Origin: Mucilaginibacter_A sp050954285
GTDB lineage: Bacteria; Bacteroidota; Bacteroidia; Sphingobacteriales; Sphingobacteriaceae
Assembly: GCA_050954285.1 (NCBI GenBank)
Contig: JBPBPL010000014.1
Coordinates: 62,001-126,000, forward strand
DNA: 64,000 nucleotides
Direction: 5' to 3'
The position numbers were made by a program, and so were the translations under genes. Below, piece after piece: positions 53,740 through 62,263 of the stretch (position 1 is the stretch's first letter; every line of letters starts with the position of its first letter). Below the pieces are notes generated by a model, which ran no database searches, had not been told where the DNA came from, and saw nothing but the letters and a program-made list of their open reading frames with translations.

Positions 53740-55860
53740 ATGTCAGTTACAACACAGCAATTTCAACATGTAAGCTATTTATGGGATGATGCCAAAGCGG
53801 CAGAACTGGCCGGGGATGAAGTAGCTTTACTTATTTACCGCTCTAATTTGCTGGGAGCAGATTTACGCCTCACCAATTATGGCGGCGGCAATACTTCCTG
53901 CAAGGTAATGGCTAAAGACCCGCTGACAGGCGCAGAAACCGAAGTAATGTGGATTAAAGGTTCTGGCGGTGATATCGGCACTTTGAAAAAAAGCGGACTG
54001 GCAGCTTTATATGTTGATCGTTTACGCAGTTTAAAAAATGTGTATCGCGGTGTAGAACATGAAGATGAAATGGTGGAGTTGTTTAATCATTCTATTTTCG
54101 ACTTGAATTCTAAAGCGCCTTCTATCGATACGCCTTTGCATAGCTTTTTGCCGTTCAAGCATATCGATCACTTGCATCCGGATGCTGCTATTGCAATTGC
54201 CGCGGCAAAAGATGGCAGGCAAATTACACAGGATTTATTTGGTGGAACGATCGGTTGGGTAGAATGGAAAAAACCAGGTTTCGAGCTCGGCTTGCAGTTA
54301 AAAGCTTGTTTAGATGCTAATCCCGGAATCTGTGGTATCATGCTGGGTTCTCACGGTTTGTTTACCTGGGGCGATACCGCTTACGAAAGTTACATCAATA
54401 CTTTGGAAGTAATTGAGAAATGTGCCGAATACCTGGAACAAAATTATGGTAAAAAAGGCCCGGTTTTCGGCGGACAAAAAATCCAGAGTTTAGCTAAAGA
54501 AGACCGCTTAAAACAAGCTGCCGCTTTAGCGCCCGTTTTACGCGGATTTTGTTCGAGTAAACAAAGCATGATCGGGCATTTTACCGATGATGATCGCGTA
54601 CTGGAATTTATCAATTCGAATGATTTGGATAGATTGGCGCCATTGGGAACAAGCTGCCCAGATCACTTCTTAAGAACTAAAATCAGTCCGTTAGTATTAA
54701 ATTTAGCGCCTGCTGATGATCTTTCTGATGTTAAATCATTAAAAGAAAAACTTGCTCCTGCTTTTGAGGCTTACCGCCAGATGTACACTGATTATTATAA
54801 TACTTGCAAGCACCCAAATAGTCCCGCTATTCGTGATACCAATCCGGTTGTAATTCTGTATCCGGGCGTGGGCATGTTTACTTTCTCTAAAGACAAACAA
54901 ACTACACGTGTTGCTGCCGAATTTTATACCAACGCCATCAACGTAATGAAAGGCGCGGAAGCGATTTCCGAATACACTTCACTTCCCCGTCAGGAAGCTT
55001 TTGATATCGAATACTGGTTGCTGGAAGAAGCAAAACTGCAACGGATGCCAAAGCCAAAAGCCCTTTCCAGCCGTATCGCTTTAATCACCGGCAGTGCAGG
55101 TGGAATTGGTAAAGCAATCGCCAAGAAGTTTGTAGATGAAGGTGCCGTTGTTATTTTAAATGACATGAATGCCGAGCGTTTGGAAGCTGCCGGAGAAGAA
55201 TTTAAAAACCTTTACGGAAAAGATTCTTATGGAACAGCGATTCTGGACGTTACCAAATCTACCGATATAGAAGAAGCAATGGATATTGCCGCCTTAACTT
55301 TTGGCGGTGTTGATATTGTGATAAATAATGCCGGTTTATCCATCTCCAAAACCATCGAAGGTCACACCGAAAAAGACTGGGATTTACTGTATGATGTTTT
55401 GGTAAAAGGCCAGTTTTTTGTAACGCAAGCAGCTACGGAAGTGATGCGCAAGCAGGATATCGGCGGTGATATAATTAATATCGTGAGTAAAAATGCTTTG
55501 GTAAGTGGACCAAATAATGCCGGTTATGGATCTGCAAAAGCGGCACAATTACATTTAAGTCGGTTAAATGCTGCCGAATTAGGTGCAGATGGAATCCGTG
55601 TAAACGTAGTCAATCCGGATGCGGTAATCAGCGATAGTAATATCTGGGCAGGCGGATGGGCCGAAGGCCGTGCGAAAGCTTACGGAATTACGGTTGCAGA
55701 ATTACCGGCTTATTATGCCAAACGTACTTTATTAAATCAGATTATTTTGCCGGAAGATATTGCCAATGCTTGTTTTGCTTTTGTGGGCGGATTGCTAAAA
55801 AAATCAACCGGAAACATACTGAACGTTGATGGCGGCGTGGCCATGGCTTTTGTACGATAA
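53740..55860 (+). CDS. rhaE: Bifunctional rhamnulose-1-phosphate aldolase / short-chain dehydrogenase
   Basis: 706 residues, two fused domains. The N-terminal part (about 1-430) is a class II aldolase with YGGGNTSCK, DTPLHSFLPFKHIDHLHPDA and GIMLGSHGLFTWGD, whose histidines bind the metal. The C-terminal part (about 440-706) is an SDR with LITGSAGGIGKAI, NNAG and the YGSAKAA catalytic pair. It would cleave rhamnulose-1-phosphate to dihydroxyacetone phosphate and lactaldehyde and oxidise the latter, as in RhaE/RhaEW proteins. The stop codon lies inside a dispersed-motif copy (55858-55870). Confidence 0.92.
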   Translation: MSVTTQQFQHVSYLWDDAKAAELAGDEVALLIYRSNLLGADLRLTNYGGGNTSCKVMAKDPLTGAETEVMWIKGSGGDIGTLKKSGLAALYVDRLRSLKNVYRGVEHEDEMVELFNHSIFDLNSKAPSIDTPLHSFLPFKHIDHLHPDAAIAIAAAKDGRQITQDLFGGTIGWVEWKKPGFELGLQLKACLDANPGICGIMLGSHGLFTWGDTAYESYINTLEVIEKCAEYLEQNYGKKGPVFGGQKIQSLAKEDRLKQAAALAPVLRGFCSSKQSMIGHFTDDDRVLEFINSNDLDRLAPLGTSCPDHFLRTKISPLVLNLAPADDLSDVKSLKEKLAPAFEAYRQMYTDYYNTCKHPNSPAIRDTNPVVILYPGVGMFTFSKDKQTTRVAAEFYTNAINVMKGAEAISEYTSLPRQEAFDIEYWLLEEAKLQRMPKPKALSSRIALITGSAGGIGKAIAKKFVDEGAVVILNDMNAERLEAAGEEFKNLYGKDSYGTAILDVTKSTDIEEAMDIAALTFGGVDIVINNAGLSISKTIEGHTEKDWDLLYDVLVKGQFFVTQAATEVMRKQDIGGDIINIVSKNALVSGPNNAGYGSAKAAQLHLSRLNAAELGADGIRVNVVNPDAVISDSNIWAGGWAEGRAKAYGITVAELPAYYAKRTLLNQIILPEDIANACFAFVGGLLKKSTGNILNVDGGVAMAFVR

Positions 55861-55870
55861 AAGAAGCATG
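55858..55870 (-). repeat. Dispersed motif, TC form, containing a stop codon
   Basis: TAAAAGAAGCATG on the plus strand: the first three bases are the stop of the rhamnulose aldolase gene. Confidence 0.78.
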
Positions 55871-55965
55871 GTAAAATCAGTAAGAAGTTTGAGAAGTTTT
55901 TTAAACTAAACTAAACTAAACAACCAATTATAATTCATCCGGATTTCGGAATAGAACTTAAAAAA

Positions 55966-57240
55966 ATGCAGATTGAATCCTATAAAATTGAAGAACAAAA
56001 CCAGCAATTAGCAGCCAAACAGCAACACAATTTTGATTTTGTAAGAGATCAATTCCCGAATGCAGAAGCAGTTATTCAGAAATTAATAGATTTCCAGATT
56101 GCTATTCCAAGCTGGGCATTGGGAACTGGCGGAACTCGTTTTGGTCGTTTCTCCGGCAGTGGCGAACCACGCAGCCTGGAAGAAAAAATTGAAGATGTGG
56201 GTTTACTGCATGCTTTAAATAAAGCCAGCGGAGCCATTTCTTTACATATTCCATGGGATATCCCGAAAAATTATCAGGCTATAAAAGCATTGGCTGCACA
56301 ACATGGTTTACGTTTTGATGCGGTTAATTCAAATACTTTCCAGGATCAGGCTGATCAAAAATTAAGTTACAAATTCGGTTCACTGCAAAATGTAGATAAA
56401 GCTGTTCGCAAACAAGCAATCGATCATAACATTGAAGTAATTAAACACGGAATTGAATTGGGTTCTGATGCTTTAACCATTTGGCTTTCTGATGGTTCTA
56501 ATTTTCCAGGGCAATTAAATTTCCGCAGAGCGTTTCAAAATACTTTGGAAAGTTTGCAGGAAATTTATGCTGCGCTTCCGGAAAGTTGGAAAATATTTGT
56601 GGAGTACAAAGCTTTCGAACCCAACTTTTATTCTACCACAGTTGCCGATTGGGGACAATCGCTTTTATATGTAAATAAATTAGGACCAAAAGCTTATACA
56701 TTGGTTGATTTAGGTCACCATTTGCCAAATGCCAATATTGAGCAAATCGTTTCTTTGTTGTTGATGGAAGGGAAACTGGGCGGTTTCCATTTCAATGATT
56801 CTAAATATGCTGATGATGATTTAACAACCGGCAGCATTCGTCCGTACCAGTTATTTCTGATATTCAACGAGTTAGTAGAAGGAATGGATGCCAAAGAAAT
56901 GGATCATGCAACAGGTTTGGGCTGGATGATTGATGCTTCTCATAATGTAAAAGATCCGCTGGAAGATTTATTGCAATCGGTAGAAGCCATCATGATCGCT
57001 TATGCACAAGCATTGTTGGTTGATCGAAAAGCTTTAAACGAAGCACAGGCAGTTAGCGATGTAGTGCGTTGTCAGGAAATTTTACAAAACGTTTTCCGTA
57101 CCGATGTTCGCGCTTTGGTTGCCGAAGCACGTGTACGCGCAGGTGGCGCAGCTGATCCTTTAGCTCTGTACCGTTCTTTAAAAGTTAGGGAAAACCTAAT
57201 TGGCGAACGCGGTTATAATACTGTAGCAACCGGATTGTAG
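55966..57240 (+). CDS. rhaI: L-rhamnose isomerase (RhaI type)
   Basis: 424 residues of the xylose-isomerase-like barrel group: IPSWALGTGGTRFGRF near the N-terminus, VEYKAFEPNFYSTTVADWG, YTLVDLGHHLPNANIEQIV and GGFHFNDSKYADDDL hold the probable metal ligands. It interconverts L-rhamnose and L-rhamnulose. Between aldolase and kinase genes in one operon, which fixes the sugar. Distinct from the E. coli RhaA subgroup in sequence, as usual in Bacteroidota. Confidence 0.9.
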   Translation: MQIESYKIEEQNQQLAAKQQHNFDFVRDQFPNAEAVIQKLIDFQIAIPSWALGTGGTRFGRFSGSGEPRSLEEKIEDVGLLHALNKASGAISLHIPWDIPKNYQAIKALAAQHGLRFDAVNSNTFQDQADQKLSYKFGSLQNVDKAVRKQAIDHNIEVIKHGIELGSDALTIWLSDGSNFPGQLNFRRAFQNTLESLQEIYAALPESWKIFVEYKAFEPNFYSTTVADWGQSLLYVNKLGPKAYTLVDLGHHLPNANIEQIVSLLLMEGKLGGFHFNDSKYADDDLTTGSIRPYQLFLIFNELVEGMDAKEMDHATGLGWMIDASHNVKDPLEDLLQSVEAIMIAYAQALLVDRKALNEAQAVSDVVRCQEILQNVFRTDVRALVAEARVRAGGAADPLALYRSLKVRENLIGERGYNTVATGL

Positions 57241-57283
57241 CATAGCAAATAGTATCAAACCGCAAGTATAAGAGTTGCAAGCA

Positions 57284-57296
57284 AGTGCTTCTTTTA
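57284..57296 (+). repeat. Dispersed motif, TC form
   Basis: AGTGCTTCTTTTA followed by TGCC, in the gap between the isomerase and kinase genes. The second base differs from consensus. Confidence 0.65.
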
Positions 57297-57341
57297 TGCC
57301 TGTTTTTTCTGGAGACTTGATCCTGAATAACGGATATTAAA

Positions 57342-58733
57342 ATGAGTAAGACGCCTGTAATAGCTATTTTCGATGTGGGCAAAACGAACAAGAAACTGTT
57401 TCTTTTTGATGAGAACTATCGAATTGTTTTCGAGAAATCAGCTCAGTTTAAGGAAACAGTCGATGAAGACGGTGACCCGTGCGAAAACCTGGAAAGTTTG
57501 CGTTTATCCGTATTTGATTCGTTGCGGGAAGTTTTTCGGTTAAAAGAATTTGAAATCAGGGCCATCAATTTTTCTACTTATGGCGCCAGCTTCGTTTATG
57601 TAGATGAAAATGGGCAGCCGCTGGCTCCGTTATACAATTATCTGAAAACCTATCCGGAAGTACTCAAAAAACAGTTTTATGATTTGTATGGCGGCGAGGA
57701 TGCTTTTTCCAGCCGTACGGCCTCACCGGTTTTAGGAAATTTAAATTCCGGAATGCAGCTTTACCGACTTAAATACCAAAATCCAGAATTGTTTAAAGAG
57801 ATTAAATATGCATTGCATCTGCCTCAATATTTAAGTTCTTTAATTTCCGGGCGAATGTTTTCAGACATTACCAGCGTAGGTTGCCATACCAATTTGTGGG
57901 ATTTTACGAAGGATACCTATCATGAATGGGTAACTAAAGAAGGTATTTTAGGCAAACTGGCACCCCTGATGCCTGCAGAAGAAGTTTTACCGGCAGCTTT
58001 TCCGGGAAACAACTATGCGGTTGGTATTGGTTTGCATGATAGTTCTGCCGCTTTGATTCCTTATCTGGTTAACTTTCATGAGCCTTTTATCCTGCTTTCT
58101 ACCGGAACATGGTGCATCAGTTTAAACCCGTTTAACCAATCGCCTTTAACTTCCGAAGACCTCAAAAAAGACTGTCTCAGTTATCTGCAATATCAGGGAA
58201 AACCGGTTAAAGCCTCACGTGTATTTTCTGGTTACGAACTGGAAACACAGGTGAAACGTATTGCCGCGCATTTCAATCAGCACCCACATTATTACAGAAC
58301 GATGCCGTTTAATGCGGAGATTATTCAAAAATTGCACGATCAGCCATCATTAAAATATACCGATAAAAACAGTATCAATCTAAAAGAATCTGTTTTTGCA
58401 CAGCGTGATATGGCTGATTTTAAAACTGATGAAGAAGCTTATCACCAATTAATGCTGGACTTAATCCAACTGCAAAAAGAATCAACGCAACTGGTTTTGG
58501 AAGGAACCAATGTGAAGCGGATTTTTGTAGATGGCGGCTTCAGTAAAAACGTCATTTTTATGAAACTGCTGGCAGAAGCTTTTCCCGAAATCGAAGTTTT
58601 TGCAGCTTCTATGGCGCAAGCAACGGCTGTAGGAACAGCGCTTGCTATTCATCGTTCCTGGAATACCAAATCTTTGCCCGGAGATATTATTGAACTGAAA
58701 TACTATTCGGTTACGCATCAGGTGAAGGTTTAA
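57342..58733 (+). CDS. rhaB: Rhamnulokinase (FGGY family)
   Basis: 463 residues of the FGGY carbohydrate-kinase family: N-terminal phosphate loop IAIFDVGKTNKKLFLFDE, then FILLSTGTWCISLNPF and the FGGY ATP site FVDGGFSKNVIFMKLLAE. It phosphorylates L-rhamnulose; specificity comes from the operon. Last gene of the rhamnose operon and convergent with the serine hydrolase gene. Confidence 0.9.
   Translation: MSKTPVIAIFDVGKTNKKLFLFDENYRIVFEKSAQFKETVDEDGDPCENLESLRLSVFDSLREVFRLKEFEIRAINFSTYGASFVYVDENGQPLAPLYNYLKTYPEVLKKQFYDLYGGEDAFSSRTASPVLGNLNSGMQLYRLKYQNPELFKEIKYALHLPQYLSSLISGRMFSDITSVGCHTNLWDFTKDTYHEWVTKEGILGKLAPLMPAEEVLPAAFPGNNYAVGIGLHDSSAALIPYLVNFHEPFILLSTGTWCISLNPFNQSPLTSEDLKKDCLSYLQYQGKPVKASRVFSGYELETQVKRIAAHFNQHPHYYRTMPFNAEIIQKLHDQPSLKYTDKNSINLKESVFAQRDMADFKTDEEAYHQLMLDLIQLQKESTQLVLEGTNVKRIFVDGGFSKNVIFMKLLAEAFPEIEVFAASMAQATAVGTALAIHRSWNTKSLPGDIIELKYYSVTHQVKV
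58364..58376 (-). repeat. Dispersed motif, GT form
   Basis: Minus-strand GATACTGTTTTTA followed by TCGGTATATTTTA, in the kinase gene as DKNSIN. Confidence 0.78.
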
Positions 58734-58752
58734 TAATTAATTAATCCTTTTT

Positions 58753-59991
58753 CTAATTATCCAGTTTAAACTTTTTTAAATCCGGCAAATGCTTCTTTTG
58801 CCGGGTTAATTCCTGTTGATAAATTACTTGTCCCAGGTTTTTTAAAAATGGCAAACACACGGTTTCGTATTCATATTGGTTATCGTTGTAAATTCCATCT
58901 TCGTTGGATTGGATCACAACTGTCAGCATAAATTCTACTTTATTTTTAAAATCCACGATATAAGCATTGTCAATATCATAACCATATGAATCTCCAACTT
59001 TGTTAAATATGCGGATGTTTGGATCCAAACTTGCATCTTTTTCAGAACCATAAAACAGAAACTTGCAGTAAGCCGGCCAGTATTCAGGCTGATTATATCG
59101 GGGATGACTACTTTCTGTTGGATACATGCTCATGTACTTGTAAATCAACTGGTAATCTTCTTTTTTAAGTTGAAATTGTTCTTGAGTTGGATAAACTTCC
59201 GGGAACAATAACCGCTTCAAAACTTCCTGCTGATCCGGAATTGTAAATACATTTTTCTCCCGAAAATCAAAAGGAGAATGTACCAACTGATTGTTGCTAT
59301 CCAAGTAACTTTTTCCCTGCAACATGTTTTCTAATTGCATTGGATAATCGTTTGGATCAAATTGTGCGGCTTGTTTATAGATGCTTCTTTTACCGGCATA
59401 AAATTCAATCGGATTGGTATGTTTGGTACTTTCGCCAGCATCTCCAACAGATAATCTTCCAATAATCCGTGTTTGATTTAATCCATATTTTTTTAGTTTC
59501 CGGTTGATTTCTGCTCTACCTACAAACTCGTACAAGCGGTTAAAAGCATCGTTATCGCTCACCAGCAAAATCTTTTTGATGTAATTTTGAATACTTGGCA
59601 AACCGTTTTCGGCAGAAGTATCAACCCTGACTTTCGTTTGCCCGGCAAAACCACTATCGGTTTGCATCGATGCTGTTTTTATGCCCTTAATTTTGAGCTG
59701 ATTGGCTTTCTCCAAAGCAAAAATCAGCGTTGGTAATTTTACCGTGCTGGCCGGATAGAAGTAACGGTTTGGGTTGAGATTGAAGCTGTACGAACGAAAA
59801 TGCGGCCTGTTTTTTTTATCACGATCAATTTGCGTGTACAAAATCTGGACTTCGTTTTTGGTTGAATGTTGCAATATTTTTCCAAATATTTCCGGCTTGG
59901 ATTCGAGTAGTTTTTTCAGCAAAACAGTATCGGTGTTTTGAGCGGAAACCTGCAAAGTGAAAAGTATAAAAAGGGTAGATAAACGAAGCAT
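58753..59991 (-). CDS. Secreted class A beta-lactamase-like serine hydrolase
   Basis: 412 residues with a signal peptide (MLRLSTLFILFTLQVSAQ). The active-site serine motif is PASTVKLPTL (SxxK), followed by LLVSDNDAFNRL (SDN) and FNKVGDSYGY in the KTG position. The protein is about 120 residues longer than a typical class A enzyme, with an insertion around 210-300. It could be a transpeptidase-related hydrolase rather than a true beta-lactamase; KVG instead of KTG makes the latter uncertain. Three motif copies lie inside. Confidence 0.82.
   Translation of the reverse strand: MLRLSTLFILFTLQVSAQNTDTVLLKKLLESKPEIFGKILQHSTKNEVQILYTQIDRDKKNRPHFRSYSFNLNPNRYFYPASTVKLPTLIFALEKANQLKIKGIKTASMQTDSGFAGQTKVRVDTSAENGLPSIQNYIKKILLVSDNDAFNRLYEFVGRAEINRKLKKYGLNQTRIIGRLSVGDAGESTKHTNPIEFYAGKRSIYKQAAQFDPNDYPMQLENMLQGKSYLDSNNQLVHSPFDFREKNVFTIPDQQEVLKRLLFPEVYPTQEQFQLKKEDYQLIYKYMSMYPTESSHPRYNQPEYWPAYCKFLFYGSEKDASLDPNIRIFNKVGDSYGYDIDNAYIVDFKNKVEFMLTVVIQSNEDGIYNDNQYEYETVCLPFLKNLGQVIYQQELTRQKKHLPDLKKFKLDN
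58788..58800 (+). repeat. Dispersed motif, TC form, diverged
   Basis: AATGCTTCTTTTG followed by CCGGGTTAATTCC, in the 3' end of the serine hydrolase gene. Confidence 0.6.
59380..59405 (+). repeat. Dispersed motif, TC form, with 3' arm
   Basis: GATGCTTCTTTTA then CCGGCATAAAATT, in the serine hydrolase gene (minus strand), a near-consensus copy. Confidence 0.85.
59669..59694 (+). repeat. Dispersed motif, GT form
   Basis: GATGCTGTTTTTA then TGCCCTTAATTTT, in the serine hydrolase gene (minus strand). Confidence 0.75.
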
Positions 59992-60056
59992 GTGATGTTA
60001 AATATAGAACTTTCATTCAAATTAAATTCTCTGTTTTCAATTGCCAATCCAAATCC

Positions 60057-60064
60057 TACCTTTG
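60057..60064 (+). promoter_or_regulatory. Candidate -7 box (TACCTTTG) of the btuB transcript
   Basis: Fits TAnnTTTG and stands just before the riboswitch. The -33 element is not clear. Confidence 0.55.
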
Positions 60065-60072
60065 CGCCGCAA

Positions 60073-60240
60073 TTGGTTTCCGGCCTCAACAACCGGAATT
60101 AAAAGGGAATCCGGTGTAAAACCGGAGCTGTCCCGCAGCTGTAAGCTCTATCAACCGATGCTGTTTTTATGCCACTATTTTGGGTAACCAAAACGGGAAG
60201 GCGCAGCAAAGGGGAGCAAGCCAGAAGACCTGCCTTTCGC
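60073..60240 (+). promoter_or_regulatory. Cobalamin riboswitch
   Basis: The conserved elements appear in order: AAAAGGGAAT with the CCGGTG/ACCGG stem, GAGCTGTCCCGCAGCTGTAA, GCCACT, GGGAAGG and the B12 box near 60219-60234 (AGCCAGAAGACCTGCC). It precedes btuB by about 125 bases, and cobalamin would switch that gene off. A GT-form dispersed motif (60157-60169) sits in the peripheral region just before the conserved GCCACT, and its 3' bases merge into that element. Confidence 0.92.
60157..60169 (+). repeat. Dispersed motif, GT form, inside the cobalamin riboswitch
   Basis: GATGCTGTTTTTA, followed by TGCCACTATTTTG, where GCCACT belongs to the riboswitch core. Confidence 0.8.
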
Positions 60241-60280
60241 AAATAAATTCATAGCTTTCGGGGATTGGAGCTGGAATGCG

Positions 60281-60305
60281 AATGCTCTTTTTACGGGTGT
60301 ATTTT
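60281..60305 (+). repeat. Dispersed motif, hybrid form (CT)
   Basis: AATGCTCTTTTTA followed by CGGGTGTATTTT, between riboswitch and btuB. The two variable bases read CT. Confidence 0.5.
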
Positions 60306-60364
60306 CATTTTATTGATCAATTTTTCTGTTTGCTGTGAGACGCGTTTCATCTTCACAACAAAAA

Positions 60365-62230
60365 ATGAAAAAAAACTTTTACAAAAATGCAGCAGGCTTA
60401 GTGCTTGCATCTTCCGTGTTGGGCAGCACTTCACTTTTTGCCCAGGATTCTACCAGAGTTTTAAAAGACGTTGTGGTTTCAGCTACCAAAACCGACCAGA
60501 AACAGCTGCAAACCGGTAAAGTAATTACTGTGATTACTGCTGATCAGATCGAACGCAGCCAAGGCAAATCATTAGCACAGTTGTTAAATGAGCAGGCTGG
60601 AGTCATTGTTAGCGGTGCAAACAGCAATCCTGGTTTAAACAAAAGTATTTTCATCCGTGGTGCAGCAAGCGGTTTCGCGGTTACGCTGGTTGATGGAATT
60701 ATCGTTGGCGATCCTTCCTCTACGGGCGGTGCTTTTGATATTCGTTTGTTTCCGATTGATCAGATCGAACGCATTGAAATTATCAAAGGCGGACAATCCA
60801 CTTTGTACGGTTCGGATGCGGTTGCCGGTGTAATTAACATCATTACCAAAAAAGGCGGCCCCGAAGGAATTGGCGTTTACGGGACATTGACCGGCGGCAG
60901 TTATGGTTCGCAAAAGCAGAATGTGGGTTTCAACGGATCACTGAATAAGTTTTCCTATAATGTAAGTTATACGCATGATCAAACGGATGGTATCAGTGAG
61001 GCGGCTGATCCAAACCACACCGGAACTTTTGATAAAGATGGTTATAATCAATCTGCTTTAAACGCTAATTTTTCGGTAGAAGCAGCCCGTGGCTTGCGCA
61101 TTAGCCCGTTTTTTCGGTTCACTTCCGGTTCATATAAATATGATAACGGCGCTTTTGCAGATGCCAATAACCAAAGCTTAAACCGTTTTTACAATACCGG
61201 TTTAACTTCGCAATATAATTTGGATGATAAAAATCGTTTCAACCTCAATTATGGTTATACCGGAAGCACGGCAAGTTACGAATCCAGTTATCCGTCTTCC
61301 AACATTGGCCGCTTGCATTTGGCCGATCTTTATTTTAACCATGATTTTACCGATCAGATTAAGTTTTTGTTAGGTGTTGATAACCGTTACACGCAGATCA
61401 AGCAAATTGGCTCGGCCAATGTAACGCCGGAAGCCAATTTATTAGGCGTGTATTCCTCACTTGCCGTTAACAAAATTGCTGGTTTGGTGAATATTGAAGG
61501 CGGTGGAAGGTTTAATTACCATAACCAATACGGCCATAATTTTACATTTGATGTAACGCCTTCCATCAATTTACTGGAAAATAAACTGATTTTATTCGGA
61601 ACCGTTTCCAGCGCTTTTAAAGCACCTTTATTGACGGAACTGTTTGGTCCGTATGGCGCAAATCCAGATTTAAAGCCTCAAAAATCCTTAAATTATGAAG
61701 CTGGTTTTAGCACTGCTTTATTGGATAACCAGTTTAATTTACGTGTTGCTCTTTTCCGTAGAAAACTGCGTGATGCAATTGTTTATTTAACAAACGGTTA
61801 TACCAATTTTGACCGCCAGAACGATCATGGTTTGGAGATTGAACCTTCCTACAAATACAAAATTTTAACGCTGACCGGTTTTTACAGTTTTGTTGATGGA
61901 ACCGCAATTCGCAACGGTGTTGATACTTACGGCTTGCTGCGTCGGCCAAAACAATCTTTTGGTTTGCAGGCAGCTGTGCAGGCAACAAGCAAATTGTATG
62001 TAAGTGCAAACTTCCGCAGTTATGGCCAGCGCGGCGATTATAGTTATCCAACAAATGTTACTTTGCCAGCCTACCAATTGCTGGACGGTTACGTGCAATA
62101 CGGAATTAATGGCCGTATCAAAGTTTTTGCAAACGTGAACAACATTTTGGATAAACGCTACCAGGAAATTTACGGTTACAATACCATGGGCACCAATTTC
62201 AATGCGGGTGTAAGTTTTAACTTTAATTGA
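60365..62230 (+). CDS. btuB: TonB-dependent cobalamin receptor BtuB
   Basis: 621 residues: signal peptide (LVLASSVLGSTSLFAQ), TonB box and plug (VLKDVVVSATKTDQKQ; IKGGQSTLYGSDAVAGVINI) and a barrel ending in FNAGVSFNFN. Its upstream cobalamin riboswitch identifies the ligand as cobalamin or a relative. The ATG at 60365 begins MKKNFYKNAAG; the GTG at 60335 merely extends it. The DUF6580 gene follows 33 bases later and may be co-regulated. Confidence 0.93.
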   Translation: MKKNFYKNAAGLVLASSVLGSTSLFAQDSTRVLKDVVVSATKTDQKQLQTGKVITVITADQIERSQGKSLAQLLNEQAGVIVSGANSNPGLNKSIFIRGAASGFAVTLVDGIIVGDPSSTGGAFDIRLFPIDQIERIEIIKGGQSTLYGSDAVAGVINIITKKGGPEGIGVYGTLTGGSYGSQKQNVGFNGSLNKFSYNVSYTHDQTDGISEAADPNHTGTFDKDGYNQSALNANFSVEAARGLRISPFFRFTSGSYKYDNGAFADANNQSLNRFYNTGLTSQYNLDDKNRFNLNYGYTGSTASYESSYPSSNIGRLHLADLYFNHDFTDQIKFLLGVDNRYTQIKQIGSANVTPEANLLGVYSSLAVNKIAGLVNIEGGGRFNYHNQYGHNFTFDVTPSINLLENKLILFGTVSSAFKAPLLTELFGPYGANPDLKPQKSLNYEAGFSTALLDNQFNLRVALFRRKLRDAIVYLTNGYTNFDRQNDHGLEIEPSYKYKILTLTGFYSFVDGTAIRNGVDTYGLLRRPKQSFGLQAAVQATSKLYVSANFRSYGQRGDYSYPTNVTLPAYQLLDGYVQYGINGRIKVFANVNNILDKRYQEIYGYNTMGTNFNAGVSFNFN

Positions 62231-62236
62231 GAATTG

Positions 62237-62244
62237 TATTTTTG
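62237..62244 (+). promoter_or_regulatory. Candidate -7 box (TATTTTTG) before the DUF6580 gene
   Basis: Fits TAnnTTTG, 19 bases before the ATG, so the gene might also be transcribed on its own. It overlaps the tail of a dispersed-motif copy. Confidence 0.4.
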
Positions 62245-62249
62245 CACGA

Positions 62250-62262
62250 TAAAAGAAGCATC
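62250..62262 (-). repeat. Dispersed motif, TC form, next to a start codon
   Basis: Minus-strand GATGCTTCTTTTA followed by TCGTGCAAAAAT; ends one base before the ATG of the DUF6580 gene. Almost the same extended sequence as at 15917. Confidence 0.85.
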
Positions 62263-62263
62263 C

